Assembly (NCBI GenBank): GCA_030528055.1
Contig: JAUMZQ010000009.1
Coordinates: 1-64,000, forward strand
Direction of reading: 5' to 3'
DNA length: 64,000 bases
From: Streptococcus sp.
GTDB taxonomy: Bacteria > Bacillota > Bacilli > Lactobacillales > Streptococcaceae
Shown here in pieces: positions 28,101-36,441 of this stretch. The notes beneath the pieces were generated by a model. The model was given only the letters and a program-made list of their open reading frames with translations, did not search any database and was not told the origin of the DNA. Within the stretch, counting starts at the first letter, position 1. Every line of letters starts with the position of its first letter. Made by a program: the position numbers and the translations under genes.

Positions 28101-28138
28101 TGAAAGCGTTTGAGAAAATAAAAAGAAAAGAGTATACT
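28100..28138 (+). promoter_or_regulatory. Promoter with cre overlapping the -35 box (first C69 peptidase)
   Basis: TTGAGA (28110-28115), a 17-bp spacer and TATACT (28133-28138). The cre-like TTGAAAGCGTTTGAG (28100-28114) covers the -35 box, so CcpA binding would exclude RNA polymerase. The same arrangement recurs before the paralogue at 30846. Confidence 0.78.
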
Positions 28139-28184
28139 GAACGATGAAGGTAATTATAGTTACTGATAAAAGAAAGGAGTTACC

Positions 28185-29855
28185 ATGAAAAAATTAGTTT
28201 TTCGTTCCATCATTGCTTTGTCAGCAGTCATTTTACTGTTTCCATTTCAAACTGTCGAAGCTTGTACAGGATTTATAATTGGGAAAAATTTGACCGTAGA
28301 TGGATCTACTTTGTACGGACGTACAGAGGATTTGGAACCTAATCATAATAAAAATTTTGTGGTTAGAGAGAGAAAATACAATAAGGAAGGAGAAGTTTTT
28401 GTAGATAAAGCTAATCAATTTGAATTCAAACTACCAGCGATTAGCTATAAATATACAGCAGTGCCAGATGTCACACCAGAGGATGGAGTTTTTGATGAAG
28501 CTGGCTTCAATGAATATGGCGTATCCATTTCTGCAACAGTCTCAGCTAGCGCTAATGAAACTATTCAAAAAGTCGATCCATATGTTGAAAATGGAATCGC
28601 TGAATCAGGCTTGACAACGGTAGTATTGCCTCATGTAAAAACTGCTAGAGAAGGAATTGAATTACTAGCAAAAATTATTGATGAGCAAGGGGCTGCTGAA
28701 GGAAATATCGTAACAATCGCTGATAAATCAGGTGTTTGGTATATGGAAATTCTTTCTGGACATCAATATGTTGCCATTAAGTTTCCAGATGATAAATTCG
28801 CCGTTTTCCCAAATACATTCTTCCTTGGAAATGTTAATTTAGATGATTCTGAAAATACGATTGCCTCAAAAGATGTAGTAAAAGTAGCACAAGACGCAAA
28901 AAGTTATAAAGAAGTAAATGGTGCATTCCATGTGGCACAATCTTATGCTCCACCGATGGAAGATGCGGATCGTTCTAGAGTTTGGTCTGGTATTAAATCG
29001 TTAGATCCAAATGCTGATGTTCAGTATGACGATGAATATTTTGATTTGATGCATTCTACAAGTGAAAAATTGAGCCTTCGAGATGCTATGAATCTACAAA
29101 GAAATCGCCTAGAAGGAACAAAATATAAACCGCAAGATCAAATGGAGCTGGATGGAAAAGGAATACCACAAGGTAAAAAATCAACTGATAAAACTTACAA
29201 GTATCCGATTTCTAATCCAAATGTTATGGAAGCTCACATTTTTCAATTAAAAGACTCATTACCTGCTAGTACAGGTGGCGGTATCTTTTGGTTAGCTATG
29301 GGAAGTCCGCGCAACGCTCCTTATCTTCCATTCTATGGAAATATTGATAATACTTATCAAGCTTTTCAAGATTCAAGTACAGGATATAGTACGAATTCTT
29401 GGTATTGGACAGTTTCTCGTATCAACAATATTGTAGAAAATTATCCTGAACTGTTCCCAAATAATGCCATTCGTACGAAAATGGAACGTTTAGAAGCTCA
29501 ATGGATGGAAGAGCAAGGGTTGTCTGATCAAGAGCAAATTTCTTTAGTGAACGATCCAGAACAAGCTAGCTTGAAAGCCACTGAATCATCTATTAAACGT
29601 TCTGAAACAGTCTTTAAACAACTTCAAGAAATTCAAAAAGAAGCAGAAGACAAGGTTTTAGAAGCTTACGGACAAACTGCACTGGATAAAATAGATTCAT
29701 TGACAGAAACTGAGGAAGAAGAAACGATTGAGCTAGAAGATTTTGACTATGATTTGGTGATTGCTGCGAGTCTATTTATCGCTACAGTAGTTGGTTTAGG
29801 AATCTATTTAGTATGGAGAAAACAAAAAGGGAAAGGAGCTAATAGCAATGAGTAA
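28185..29855 (+). CDS. Secreted C69-family dipeptidase, membrane-anchored
   Basis: This 556-residue peptidase C69 (N-terminal-nucleophile, PepD-like) has a signal peptide ending VEA followed directly by Cys27 in CTGFIIGKN; processing there would expose Cys as the catalytic N-terminal nucleophile. Family blocks TVDGSTLYGRTEDLEP, GFNEYGVSISATVS and NIVTIADKSGVWYMEI follow. A C-terminal transmembrane helix (about residues 527-545) and a Lys-rich tail anchor it outside the cell. It overlaps the PrsW-like gene by 8 bp. The 716-residue protein at 30846 is a close paralogue over the catalytic part but uses LPXTG anchoring. The role is probably extracellular dipeptide use under CcpA control. Confidence 0.92.
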   Translation: MKKLVFRSIIALSAVILLFPFQTVEACTGFIIGKNLTVDGSTLYGRTEDLEPNHNKNFVVRERKYNKEGEVFVDKANQFEFKLPAISYKYTAVPDVTPEDGVFDEAGFNEYGVSISATVSASANETIQKVDPYVENGIAESGLTTVVLPHVKTAREGIELLAKIIDEQGAAEGNIVTIADKSGVWYMEILSGHQYVAIKFPDDKFAVFPNTFFLGNVNLDDSENTIASKDVVKVAQDAKSYKEVNGAFHVAQSYAPPMEDADRSRVWSGIKSLDPNADVQYDDEYFDLMHSTSEKLSLRDAMNLQRNRLEGTKYKPQDQMELDGKGIPQGKKSTDKTYKYPISNPNVMEAHIFQLKDSLPASTGGGIFWLAMGSPRNAPYLPFYGNIDNTYQAFQDSSTGYSTNSWYWTVSRINNIVENYPELFPNNAIRTKMERLEAQWMEEQGLSDQEQISLVNDPEQASLKATESSIKRSETVFKQLQEIQKEAEDKVLEAYGQTALDKIDSLTETEEEETIELEDFDYDLVIAASLFIATVVGLGIYLVWRKQKGKGANSNE

Positions 29856-30675
29856 ATCAAGACGTTTTATTTTATATATCTATTTACTATTAGCTGGTAT
29901 AGGACTTGAATTTGAATTGGGAACCATAGCAAGAAAAGATTTTTCTATATCTGTGGGACAAGATTTGATTCTTAGCCTCTTAGTTTTACTAATTCTTTTT
30001 GTTCCATTATTCATTTTTATTAAAAAAACAGCAGGTAAATTAAAAGTATCGATAAGTGTATTTTCTTTAGCTTTATTCGGAGGAGTCTTTATCTCTGGTT
30101 GGTTGGGATTTGCTGGAAATAGTTTAATTGATATTATCAACTCTAATTTTATTAAAGATCCTACTTTTTTTAACCAGTGGACCGATTCATTTACAGCTCC
30201 TTTTGCAGAAGAGTTTTTTAAAGCTTTAGTGGCTTATGCTGTTTTGTTTATCCTCAATAAAAAGGATTTTCAATCTGTACTAATTGCGGGTATTAGCTCT
30301 GGTTTTGGTTTTCAAATCAGTGAAGATATTAGCTATGTTTCTAGACACTCATTAGGCGGCGAGTCTAGTGGTGTTTCAGAAGCTGTTGGACGAATTATGG
30401 GTGGATTGGCTTCTCATGCTCTTTACACAGCAGTTGTGGTTGTTGGAGTTTACCTGATCTTATCAACCGTGGTGAAAAAACATCGCTTGTTTGGTTGGTG
30501 GTGCGTACTCTCAACGGTCGTTAACCATTTTATTTGGAACTCACAATTTTATGAAACAAGTCACCGAATAAATATCTTATCAGGATTTCTTTTCTTGTTA
30601 CAAGCAGCAACCTTTATTGAAGTATATCTTTTAGCCTTTAAGGAAAGAGAACTTCCGCAAGAAGAACAATCTTGA
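29848..30675 (+). CDS. PrsW-like intramembrane glutamic protease
   Basis: This 275-residue polytopic protein has about eight membrane segments. It carries the signature of the PrsW family, a glutamic-type intramembrane protease: EEFFK (Glu121, Glu122, Lys125), FQISEDISY (Glu159) and the later histidines in GGLASHALYTA (His190) and VVNHFIWN. In Bacillus PrsW cleaves the anti-sigma factor RsiW. Here the gene overlaps the membrane-anchored C69 peptidase gene by 8 bp, so the peptidase is a plausible substrate or partner. That link is inferred from position only. It ends at a strong terminator. Confidence 0.85.
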   Translation: MSKSRRFILYIYLLLAGIGLEFELGTIARKDFSISVGQDLILSLLVLLILFVPLFIFIKKTAGKLKVSISVFSLALFGGVFISGWLGFAGNSLIDIINSNFIKDPTFFNQWTDSFTAPFAEEFFKALVAYAVLFILNKKDFQSVLIAGISSGFGFQISEDISYVSRHSLGGESSGVSEAVGRIMGGLASHALYTAVVVVGVYLILSTVVKKHRLFGWWCVLSTVVNHFIWNSQFYETSHRINILSGFLFLLQAATFIEVYLLAFKERELPQEEQS

Positions 30676-30710
30676 AATGAGATAATATCTTAAAATTTTA
30701 GTGATAAAAA

Positions 30711-30747
30711 ATACCTTAAAAGTCATTTAAATTTTTAAGGTATTTTT
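30711..30747 (+). terminator. Terminator after the PrsW-like gene
   Basis: ATACCTTAAAA (30711-30721) pairs with TTTTAAGGTAT (30733-30743), followed by four T. Confidence 0.88.
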
Positions 30748-30751
30748 GTTT

Positions 30752-30789
30752 TGAAAACGCTTGCCAAATTATTTAAGAAATAGTATACT
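30752..30789 (+). promoter_or_regulatory. Promoter with cre overlapping the -35 box (second C69 peptidase)
   Basis: TTGCCA (30761-30766), a 17-bp spacer and TATACT (30784-30789). The cre-like TGAAAACGCTTGCC (30752-30765) covers the -35 box, the same design as at 28100-28138. Confidence 0.8.
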
Positions 30790-30845
30790 AATTTCAGGTA
30801 TACGGTTTATACAAAATTGTCAATTTATGACTAAAGGAGAAATTT

Positions 30846-32996
30846 ATGAAGAAAATATTGTTTCGTTCAATCCTTGTATTGTCAACTATTTTCTTATTCC
30901 CTTTTCATGTCGTTGAGGCATGTACAGGTTTTATTGTAGGGAAAGATTTGACAACAGATGGCTCTACTCTGTACGGGCGTACAGAAGATTTGGAACCAAA
31001 CCACAATAAAGTGTTCTTGGTTCATGAGAGAAAAACCAATGCAGCTGGTGAAAAATTAGTAGACCAAGCAAATGGCTTTGAGTGGGAACTTCCATCTGAA
31101 AGCTATAAATACACTTCAGTATCAGATGTTACCCCAGCGGATGGTATATTTGATGAAGTTGGTTTTAACGAATATGGAGTTTCCATTTCTGCAACAGTTT
31201 CTGCTTCTGCGAATAGTGCTATCAAAAAAGTGGATCCTTATGTTAGCGATGGATTAGCAGAATCTATTCTAACAACAGCAGTTTTGCCACACATTAAAAC
31301 AGCGCGTGAAGGAGTGGAGTTAATTGGTGATATCGTTACGAAGAAAGGTGCAGCTGAAGGAAATATTGTAACCATCGCTGATAAAGATGGTGTTTGGTAT
31401 ATGGAAATTCTTTCTGGGCACCAATATGTAGCGATTAAATTCCCAGATGATAAATATGCTGTATTTCCAAATACTTTCTTCTTAGGAAGTGTTGATTTCT
31501 CTGATACAGCTAATGTAGTAGCTTCTAAGGGAGTTGAAGAAGTAGCTAAAAAAGCAGACTCTTATAAAGAAGTTAATGGAAAATTCCATATTTCACAATC
31601 TTACAACCCTCCAATGTCAGAAGCTGATCGCTCTAGAGCTTGGGCAGGTATTACAAGTTTAGATCCAGATGCTCCTATAACTTATAACGATAGCTATTTT
31701 GATTTAATGCGTTCTACTGATAAAAAAATTTCAGTAGCGGATGTGATGAAGATGCAACGCAATCGTTTCGAAGGAACCCAATTTAAACCACTAGATCAAA
31801 TGACTTTGGATGGAAAAGGTCTTCCTAAACGTGGTACAGTAGATCCAGTTTATAAATATCCGCTAGGAAATCCAAATGTAATGGAAGCGCACATCTTCCA
31901 ATTAAAAGATGGCATTCCTGCTAATATGGGATATGGAACAATGTGGTTAGCAGTAGGAAGTCCTCGCTTCTCACCTTACCTTCCATACAATGGTAATATT
32001 ACAAACACTTATGAAGCTTATAAAGTAGCAACAAGACAATATGATCCAAATTCATGGTATTGGGTATCTTCTCATATTTATGATATGGCTGCTAAACATC
32101 AAGATTTATTTGGAACAAGTGTTCAAGATAAATGGAAAGCTTTAGAAGCACAGTATATTGCAGAACAAGCACAAGTTACCAATTTATCTGACGAAGAAGC
32201 AACGACTACAAGCATGGCTAGAGCAGAATCTGTCTTTAAAGAAATGAAAGCTTTGGAAGCAGAAATGGAAGCAAAAATCAAAGCTTCTGAAACACCAACA
32301 ACACCAAGCTCATCAGACTCAAGTAGTTCAAGTAGCTCAAGCTCGTCAGATACAAGTTCAAGTTCATCTAGCTCATCAAGTTCTTCAAGCTCAAGCAGTT
32401 CAAGTAACTCAAGTTCATCAGATACAAATTCTAGCTCAGTAGCTCCATCTAGTTCTGATTCTAATTCAACTAGTTCAAGCAGTTCAGATTCTTCTGTTGC
32501 TAATTCAAATACATCAAATACTTTGGTAGATGCAGCGACTGGTATCCAATTGCAAAATGAAGATTTGGTAAAAGCTGGTGTTAAAGTATCTGCTAAAAAG
32601 ATGGAATCAACAGATCCAAATGTTGAAACTTATGATATCAATCTAACAGATGCACAAGGTCAACCTCTTCACCAAGTAAGCCCAACCGTTGTAACAATAC
32701 CGATTGGCAAAGACAAAGACGTTGATTCAATCCATGCTCTTAAAGATGGAAAAAGGGCAGAAGCTCATGATTTTGTTGTCAACAAAGACAACCATACAGT
32801 TAGCTTCACAACAAATCATTTTTCTGAATATCAAATTCAATACAAAAATGAACAAAATGTATCAGTAAATCTAAAAGATAACAAAGGAAGTAAATTCTTA
32901 CCTTCAACAGGTGAACAAATCACTTTCTTAGGACTTGTAGGTTTCGTGCTTTTAGGAACGATTATCTTTGTTTTACGTAAAGTCAAAAAAATGTAA
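30846..32996 (+). CDS. LPXTG-anchored C69-family dipeptidase
   Basis: This 716-residue cell-wall protein is the paralogue of the peptidase at 28185. Its signal peptide ends VEA before Cys26 (CTGFIVGKD, the predicted N-terminal nucleophile), and the catalytic domain runs to about residue 480. A low-complexity Ser-rich linker of about 75 residues (roughly 485-560) spans the wall. A small domain (about residues 570-675) follows, then the sortase signal LPSTG at 685, a hydrophobic helix and a basic tail. Sortase A should link it to peptidoglycan. Compared with its sister it has swapped the membrane helix for a wall anchor. It is monocistronic and probably CcpA-repressed. Confidence 0.93.
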   Translation: MKKILFRSILVLSTIFLFPFHVVEACTGFIVGKDLTTDGSTLYGRTEDLEPNHNKVFLVHERKTNAAGEKLVDQANGFEWELPSESYKYTSVSDVTPADGIFDEVGFNEYGVSISATVSASANSAIKKVDPYVSDGLAESILTTAVLPHIKTAREGVELIGDIVTKKGAAEGNIVTIADKDGVWYMEILSGHQYVAIKFPDDKYAVFPNTFFLGSVDFSDTANVVASKGVEEVAKKADSYKEVNGKFHISQSYNPPMSEADRSRAWAGITSLDPDAPITYNDSYFDLMRSTDKKISVADVMKMQRNRFEGTQFKPLDQMTLDGKGLPKRGTVDPVYKYPLGNPNVMEAHIFQLKDGIPANMGYGTMWLAVGSPRFSPYLPYNGNITNTYEAYKVATRQYDPNSWYWVSSHIYDMAAKHQDLFGTSVQDKWKALEAQYIAEQAQVTNLSDEEATTTSMARAESVFKEMKALEAEMEAKIKASETPTTPSSSDSSSSSSSSSSDTSSSSSSSSSSSSSSSSSNSSSSDTNSSSVAPSSSDSNSTSSSSSDSSVANSNTSNTLVDAATGIQLQNEDLVKAGVKVSAKKMESTDPNVETYDINLTDAQGQPLHQVSPTVVTIPIGKDKDVDSIHALKDGKRAEAHDFVVNKDNHTVSFTTNHFSEYQIQYKNEQNVSVNLKDNKGSKFLPSTGEQITFLGLVGFVLLGTIIFVLRKVKKM

Positions 32997-33040
32997 TATA
33001 GATTGATTCTTATTTTAAAGCGATTCAATCGTATTTATAG

Positions 33041-33070
33041 GCTTAGTAGCTTTTGCTACTAAGCTTTTTA
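33041..33070 (+). terminator. Terminator after the LPXTG peptidase
   Basis: GCTTAGTAGC (33041-33050) pairs perfectly with GCTACTAAGC (33055-33064), followed by TTTTT. Confidence 0.93.
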
Positions 33071-33151
33071 TGTTATTTGTATTGGAATAAATGGTATTGG
33101 TTATTTGAAGTAAACAAGCTAGCACGAATTAAAAATAACAATTAATTTCAA

Positions 33152-33177
33152 TCTATTTAGATTTTTTTCTAAATAGA
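33152..33177 (+). promoter_or_regulatory. Operator O1 for the SdpR-like repressor
   Basis: TCTATTTAGA and TCTAAATAGA form a perfect 10-bp inverted repeat with a 6-bp spacer, ending 1 bp before the -35 box. Confidence 0.75.
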
Positions 33178-33178
33178 G

Positions 33179-33206
33179 TTGACTTTCTTAGAAAAAAGAG
33201 TATAAT
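33179..33206 (+). promoter_or_regulatory. Promoter of the SdpR/SdpI-like operon
   Basis: TTGACT (33179-33184), a 16-bp spacer and TATAAT (33201-33206), placed exactly between operators O1 and O2. Confidence 0.82.
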
Positions 33207-33233
33207 TCTATTTAGAAAGATATCTAAATAGAA
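33206..33233 (+). promoter_or_regulatory. Operator O2 for the SdpR-like repressor
   Basis: TTCTATTTAGA and TCTAAATAGAA form a perfect 11-bp inverted repeat with a 6-bp spacer, starting at the last base of the -10 box. It is the same site as O1, with the centres 55 bp apart. Confidence 0.78.
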
Positions 33234-33332
33234 ATCTGCAGTAACTATTTGAATCTTCTGTGATGACTCATAAAGTAAAAAAGATAACGTTTGCGCTACT
33301 TTATCTTTAATAGTTAAAAGGAGGTGAGCAAA

Positions 33333-33617
33333 ATGGGATTGAATGAAACACTGAAAGCTTTGTCTGATCCTGTTCGGAGAAATATTTTAGAAATGCTTAG
33401 AAAAAATGATTCGATGTCTGCTGGTGAGATAGCACAAACTTTTGACTTGACATCAGCGACCGTATCCTACCATTTATCACAACTAAAGAAAGCTAGTTTA
33501 TTACTAGAAGAAAAACACAAAAACTTTATCTATTATCGATTAAATGTCACTGTGTTTGAGGAAGTTTTAATATGGATTCGCTCCATAGGAGGAAATGAAG
33601 ATGAAAAAACAAAATAA
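33333..33617 (+). CDS. ArsR/SdpR-family transcriptional repressor
   Basis: From ATG 33333 this is a 94-residue winged-helix protein: ALSDPVRRNILEMLRKND, then SAGEIAQTFDLTSATVSYHLSQLKKA, then a wing with NFIYYRLN. There are no Cys metal-binding motifs in the recognition helix, so it is of the SdpR rather than the metal-sensing ArsR type. AAAGGAGGTGA is a perfect ribosome-binding site 6 nt before this ATG; the GTG at 33324 lies inside it and cannot be the start. The gene precedes an SdpI-like protein, as in the Bacillus sdpRI pair, and two identical operators around the promoter suggest autoregulation. Confidence 0.87.
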   Translation: MGLNETLKALSDPVRRNILEMLRKNDSMSAGEIAQTFDLTSATVSYHLSQLKKASLLLEEKHKNFIYYRLNVTVFEEVLIWIRSIGGNEDEKTK

Positions 33618-34095
33618 ATTTGAATATATTTTGAGTATAGTAGTTATACTCTTACCACTTGTTTATGTTGCCTCTGTTTATCAAGATTTACCACAAAAAT
33701 TGACCATCCGTTTTACTGTTTCAAATCATGCTATTTCATATCTGGATAAAAATTTATTTCTATTTTTAATGCCCTTGTTTGTGATAGCCGTAAATAGTTT
33801 TATATATTGGACAACAATAAAAAAACCAATAGTAAATCAGAATTTTCGTCGAATGATTGTATGGCTCACTCCTCTAATTTACTTTTTTATCGATCTCTTC
33901 ATCATCTATCGAAATTTAGACTCCTCTTTTAATATCGGAAAATTAGGTGTCTTGATTTTAGGACTTGTGCTGATAATATTCGGCAATTTCGTACCTAAAA
34001 AAGTACAGGAAGATAGAAAACCAGGAAATCGAAATTTTGCTTATATTCTAATTTTTGCAGGTATGTTGGCAATCTTAACTCTCTTCTTTTTTTAA
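33601..34095 (+). CDS. SdpI-like immunity/signalling membrane protein
   Basis: From ATG 33601 this is a 164-residue protein with about five membrane segments. The start, with LPLVYVASVYQDLPQKLTI, resembles the DUF1648/SdpI N terminus (family members have LPxxIPxHF). RMIVWLTPLIYFFIDLF and LVLIIFGNFVPK match the middle and end of the family. In Bacillus, SdpI both protects against the toxin SDP and captures SdpR at the membrane. No sdpC-like toxin gene is seen in the window, so it may respond to a foreign toxin. AGGAGG (33587-33592) gives 8-nt spacing to this ATG, against 2 nt to the ATG at 33595. Confidence 0.8.
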   Translation: MKKQNKFEYILSIVVILLPLVYVASVYQDLPQKLTIRFTVSNHAISYLDKNLFLFLMPLFVIAVNSFIYWTTIKKPIVNQNFRRMIVWLTPLIYFFIDLFIIYRNLDSSFNIGKLGVLILGLVLIIFGNFVPKKVQEDRKPGNRNFAYILIFAGMLAILTLFFF

Positions 34096-34140
34096 AAGTT
34101 TTTTAGGGAAATGACTAATCGTAAACCTTGCTAAAGTAAA

Positions 34141-34163
34141 TGAAAGCGTATTTGTGTTATAAT
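34141..34163 (+). promoter_or_regulatory. flp promoter with weak cre-like site
   Basis: TGTTATAAT (34155-34163) is an extended -10. TGAAAGCGTATTTG (34141-34154), directly before it, is a partial cre match. The -10 overlaps the earliest in-frame ATG, which shows that translation must begin further downstream. Confidence 0.6.
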
Positions 34164-34188
34164 GATGCATGAGGTAGGACAATTTATT

Positions 34189-34878
34189 ATGATTAGTAAA
34201 GAACAGTATCAATATATCAGACAACACCCCGCATTCAAACAGCTACCAGTCGAACTCTTTGATAAGTTAGCTATTGAAATTCAATATCGAAAGATACCAA
34301 AAGGACAGATTCTTTTCTTTTCTGGAGATTATAGAGAAAGACTTTTCCTGCTGTATAAGGGATATGCTCGTATTGAGCAGTATGATGAAACAGACACTTT
34401 TTCCTATACAGATTATATCAAGAAAGACAATGTATTTCCTTACGGTGGTATATTCTTTGATGAGAGATACCACTACAATGCTACTTCTGTAACAGATATT
34501 GAATACTTTGCTATTCCGATGAAATTGTTTGAAGAATATTCTAAAAAAAGTGTAGAACAGCTCTTATTTATCACTCAAAAATTATCAAAAATTCTAGCAT
34601 TTCATGAACTTCGTTTGAGAAATGTGGTAGCAGCGAGTGCCACAGAACGCGTTATTCAATCTTTATCTGTTCTTTGCATGGATTTGTGTCAGCAAACTTC
34701 AACTCTTCCTTTTTCGATTAGTATGAAAGAATTATCTAAATTAGGGGCAACGACAAGAGAGACTGTCACTCAGGTATTGAAAAAACTCAAAGAAGAAGAA
34801 AAGATAGAGTATGAACACAAAAAGCTAACCTTTAAAGATAAGCAGTATTTTATGCAATATCTTAGAAATGATAATTAG
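34189..34878 (+). CDS. flp: Crp/Fnr-family regulator of the arginine deiminase operon
   Basis: From ATG 34189 (MISKEQYQY) this is a 229-residue regulator with an N-terminal cyclic-nucleotide-binding-like beta-barrel (GQILFFSGDYRERLFLLYKG) and a C-terminal helix-turn-helix (SMKELSKLGATTRETVTQVLKKL). There is no N-terminal Cys cluster of the oxygen sensor Fnr. Its place just before arcA and its size match Flp/ArcR of S. gordonii and relatives, which activates the arc operon. The ATG at 34162 overlaps the -10 box and is rejected. It ends at a long terminator hairpin. Confidence 0.9.
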   Translation: MISKEQYQYIRQHPAFKQLPVELFDKLAIEIQYRKIPKGQILFFSGDYRERLFLLYKGYARIEQYDETDTFSYTDYIKKDNVFPYGGIFFDERYHYNATSVTDIEYFAIPMKLFEEYSKKSVEQLLFITQKLSKILAFHELRLRNVVAASATERVIQSLSVLCMDLCQQTSTLPFSISMKELSKLGATTRETVTQVLKKLKEEEKIEYEHKKLTFKDKQYFMQYLRNDN

Positions 34879-34900
34879 TTATTTTATTCAATAGATTAGA

Positions 34901-34940
34901 AAAAGATAAAATCTAAACAATTAGGTTTTATCTTTTTTTC
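34901..34940 (+). terminator. Terminator after flp
   Basis: A 16-bp stem (34901-34916 with 34921-34936, one G-T pair) with the 4-nt loop ACAA runs into T-rich sequence. Confidence 0.9.
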
Positions 34941-35133
34941 TAGCAAATTTAACCTATTCTAATGTTAACTTTTTTTGAAAAAATAAATATTCGCAAAAAC
35001 AATAAATCATATAAAAAATGCAAAGAAAACGATTTATAAAGAAATAATATTTAAAATTTTCAAAAAAATGATAAATATTTGGCATTTATAATGCAAAATT
35101 AATATTGAAACTGTTATCTTAAAATGTTAGAAT
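34941..35133 (+). promoter_or_regulatory. arcA promoter and AT-rich upstream region
   Basis: TTGAAA (35105-35110), a 17-bp spacer and TAGAAT (35128-35133) with TG at 35125-35126 form the promoter. The upstream 160 bp is very AT-rich and is the likely target of Flp, ArgR and CcpA. I could not find an unambiguous operator: TTTGGCATTTATAATGCAAA at 35079-35098 is an imperfect inverted repeat, and CATATAAAAAATGCA at about 35008 is only half an ARG box. Confidence 0.7.
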
Positions 35134-35189
35134 AACATATGTAATAAGGACAGGGAGACCTGAACCACAAAGAAAAAGGAGGACAGTAG

Positions 35190-36419
35190 ATGTCTACACA
35201 TCCAATTCATGTTTTCTCAGAAATTGGAAAACTAAAAAAAGTTATGTTGCATCGTCCTGGTAAAGAGTTGGAAAACTTAATGCCAGACTACTTAGAACGT
35301 CTACTCTTTGATGATATTCCATTTTTGGAAGATGCTCAAAGAGAACATGACGCTTTTGCACAAGCTCTTCGTGATGAAGGAGTAGAAGTACTTTATCTTG
35401 AACAGCTAGCTGCTGAATCATTGACTTCTTCAGAAATTCGTGATCAATTCATTGAAGAATATTTGGACGAAGCAAATATTCGTGGTCGTGAAACCAAAAA
35501 AGCAATTCGTGAATTGCTTCAAGGTATCAAAGACAATAAAGAATTGATTGAAAAAACAATGGCTGGAGTTCAAAAAGCAGAACTTCCAGAAATTCCAGAT
35601 GAAGTAAAAGGTTTAACAGACTTAGTTGAGTCAGATTATCCATTTGCAATTGATCCAATGCCAAACTTGTATTTCACGCGCGATCCATTTGCAACTATTG
35701 GTAATGCTGTATCACTCAACCACATGTATGCTGACACTCGTAATCGTGAAACTCTTTACTCTAAGTATATCTTCAAATATCATCCAGTTTATGGTGGAAA
35801 AGTTGATTTGGTATACAATCGTGAAGAAGATACTCGTATTGAAGGTGGAGACGAACTAGTTCTTTCAAAAGATGTTTTGGCAGTAGGTATTTCTCAACGT
35901 ACTGATGCAGCTTCTATTGAAAAACTTTTGGTAAATATCTTTAAGAAAAATGTTGGATTTAAGAAAGTGTTAGCTTTCGAATTTGCTAATAACCGTAAAT
36001 TCATGCATTTAGATACAGTATTTACTATGGTTGACTATGACAAATTCACCATTCACCCAGAAATTGAAGGAGATCTTCGTGTTTATTCAGTTACTTATAC
36101 AGATGAACAATTGAAGATTGTTGAAGAAACAGGTGACTTGGCAGAATTGTTAGCAGAAAACCTTGGTGTTGAAAAAGTTCATTTGATTCGCTGTGGTGGT
36201 GGAAATGCAGTCGGTGCCGCTCGTGAACAATGGAACGATGGTTCAAACACTTTGACTATTGCACCAGGTGTGGTAGTAGTGTATAACCGTAACACTGTTA
36301 CGAACAAAATTCTTGAAGAATACGGATTACGTTTGATTAAAATCCGTGGAAGTGAATTAGTTCGCGGTCGTGGTGGACCTCGTTGTATGTCTATGCCATT
36401 TGAACGTGAAGAATTGTAA
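35190..36419 (+). CDS. arcA: Arginine deiminase
   Basis: This 409-residue enzyme hydrolyses arginine to citrulline and ammonia, the first step of the ADI pathway. The N-terminal [21 protein letters not shown], the [10 protein letters not shown] motif, EGGDELVL, and the catalytic Cys399 in [13 protein letters not shown] are all present at normal length. GGAGG precedes the ATG. It leads the cluster arcA-arcB-arcC-arcD-arcT, and arcB follows at 22 bp. The pathway yields one ATP per arginine and ammonia that protects against acid. Confidence 0.98.
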   Translation: MSTHPIHVFSEIGKLKKVMLHRPGKELENLMPDYLERLLFDDIPFLEDAQREHDAFAQALRDEGVEVLYLEQLAAESLTSSEIRDQFIEEYLDEANIRGRETKKAIRELLQGIKDNKELIEKTMAGVQKAELPEIPDEVKGLTDLVESDYPFAIDPMPNLYFTRDPFATIGNAVSLNHMYADTRNRETLYSKYIFKYHPVYGGKVDLVYNREEDTRIEGGDELVLSKDVLAVGISQRTDAASIEKLLVNIFKKNVGFKKVLAFEFANNRKFMHLDTVFTMVDYDKFTIHPEIEGDLRVYSVTYTDEQLKIVEETGDLAELLAENLGVEKVHLIRCGGGNAVGAAREQWNDGSNTLTIAPGVVVVYNRNTVTNKILEEYGLRLIKIRGSELVRGRGGPRCMSMPFEREEL

Positions 36420-36441
36420 AATTAGAAAGAGGAAATAATAA

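Noticed and set aside
32296..32520. Short TCA/AGC/AGT repeats that look like a tandem repeat array.
   Set aside because: They are the coding sequence of the Ser-rich wall-spanning linker of the LPXTG peptidase and not a CRISPR or independent repeat.
35079..35098. Imperfect inverted repeat TTTGGCATTTATAATGCAAA before arcA as an Flp site.
   Set aside because: The half-sites are off by one base and do not fit a Crp/Fnr consensus well; kept only as a note in the arcA promoter entry.
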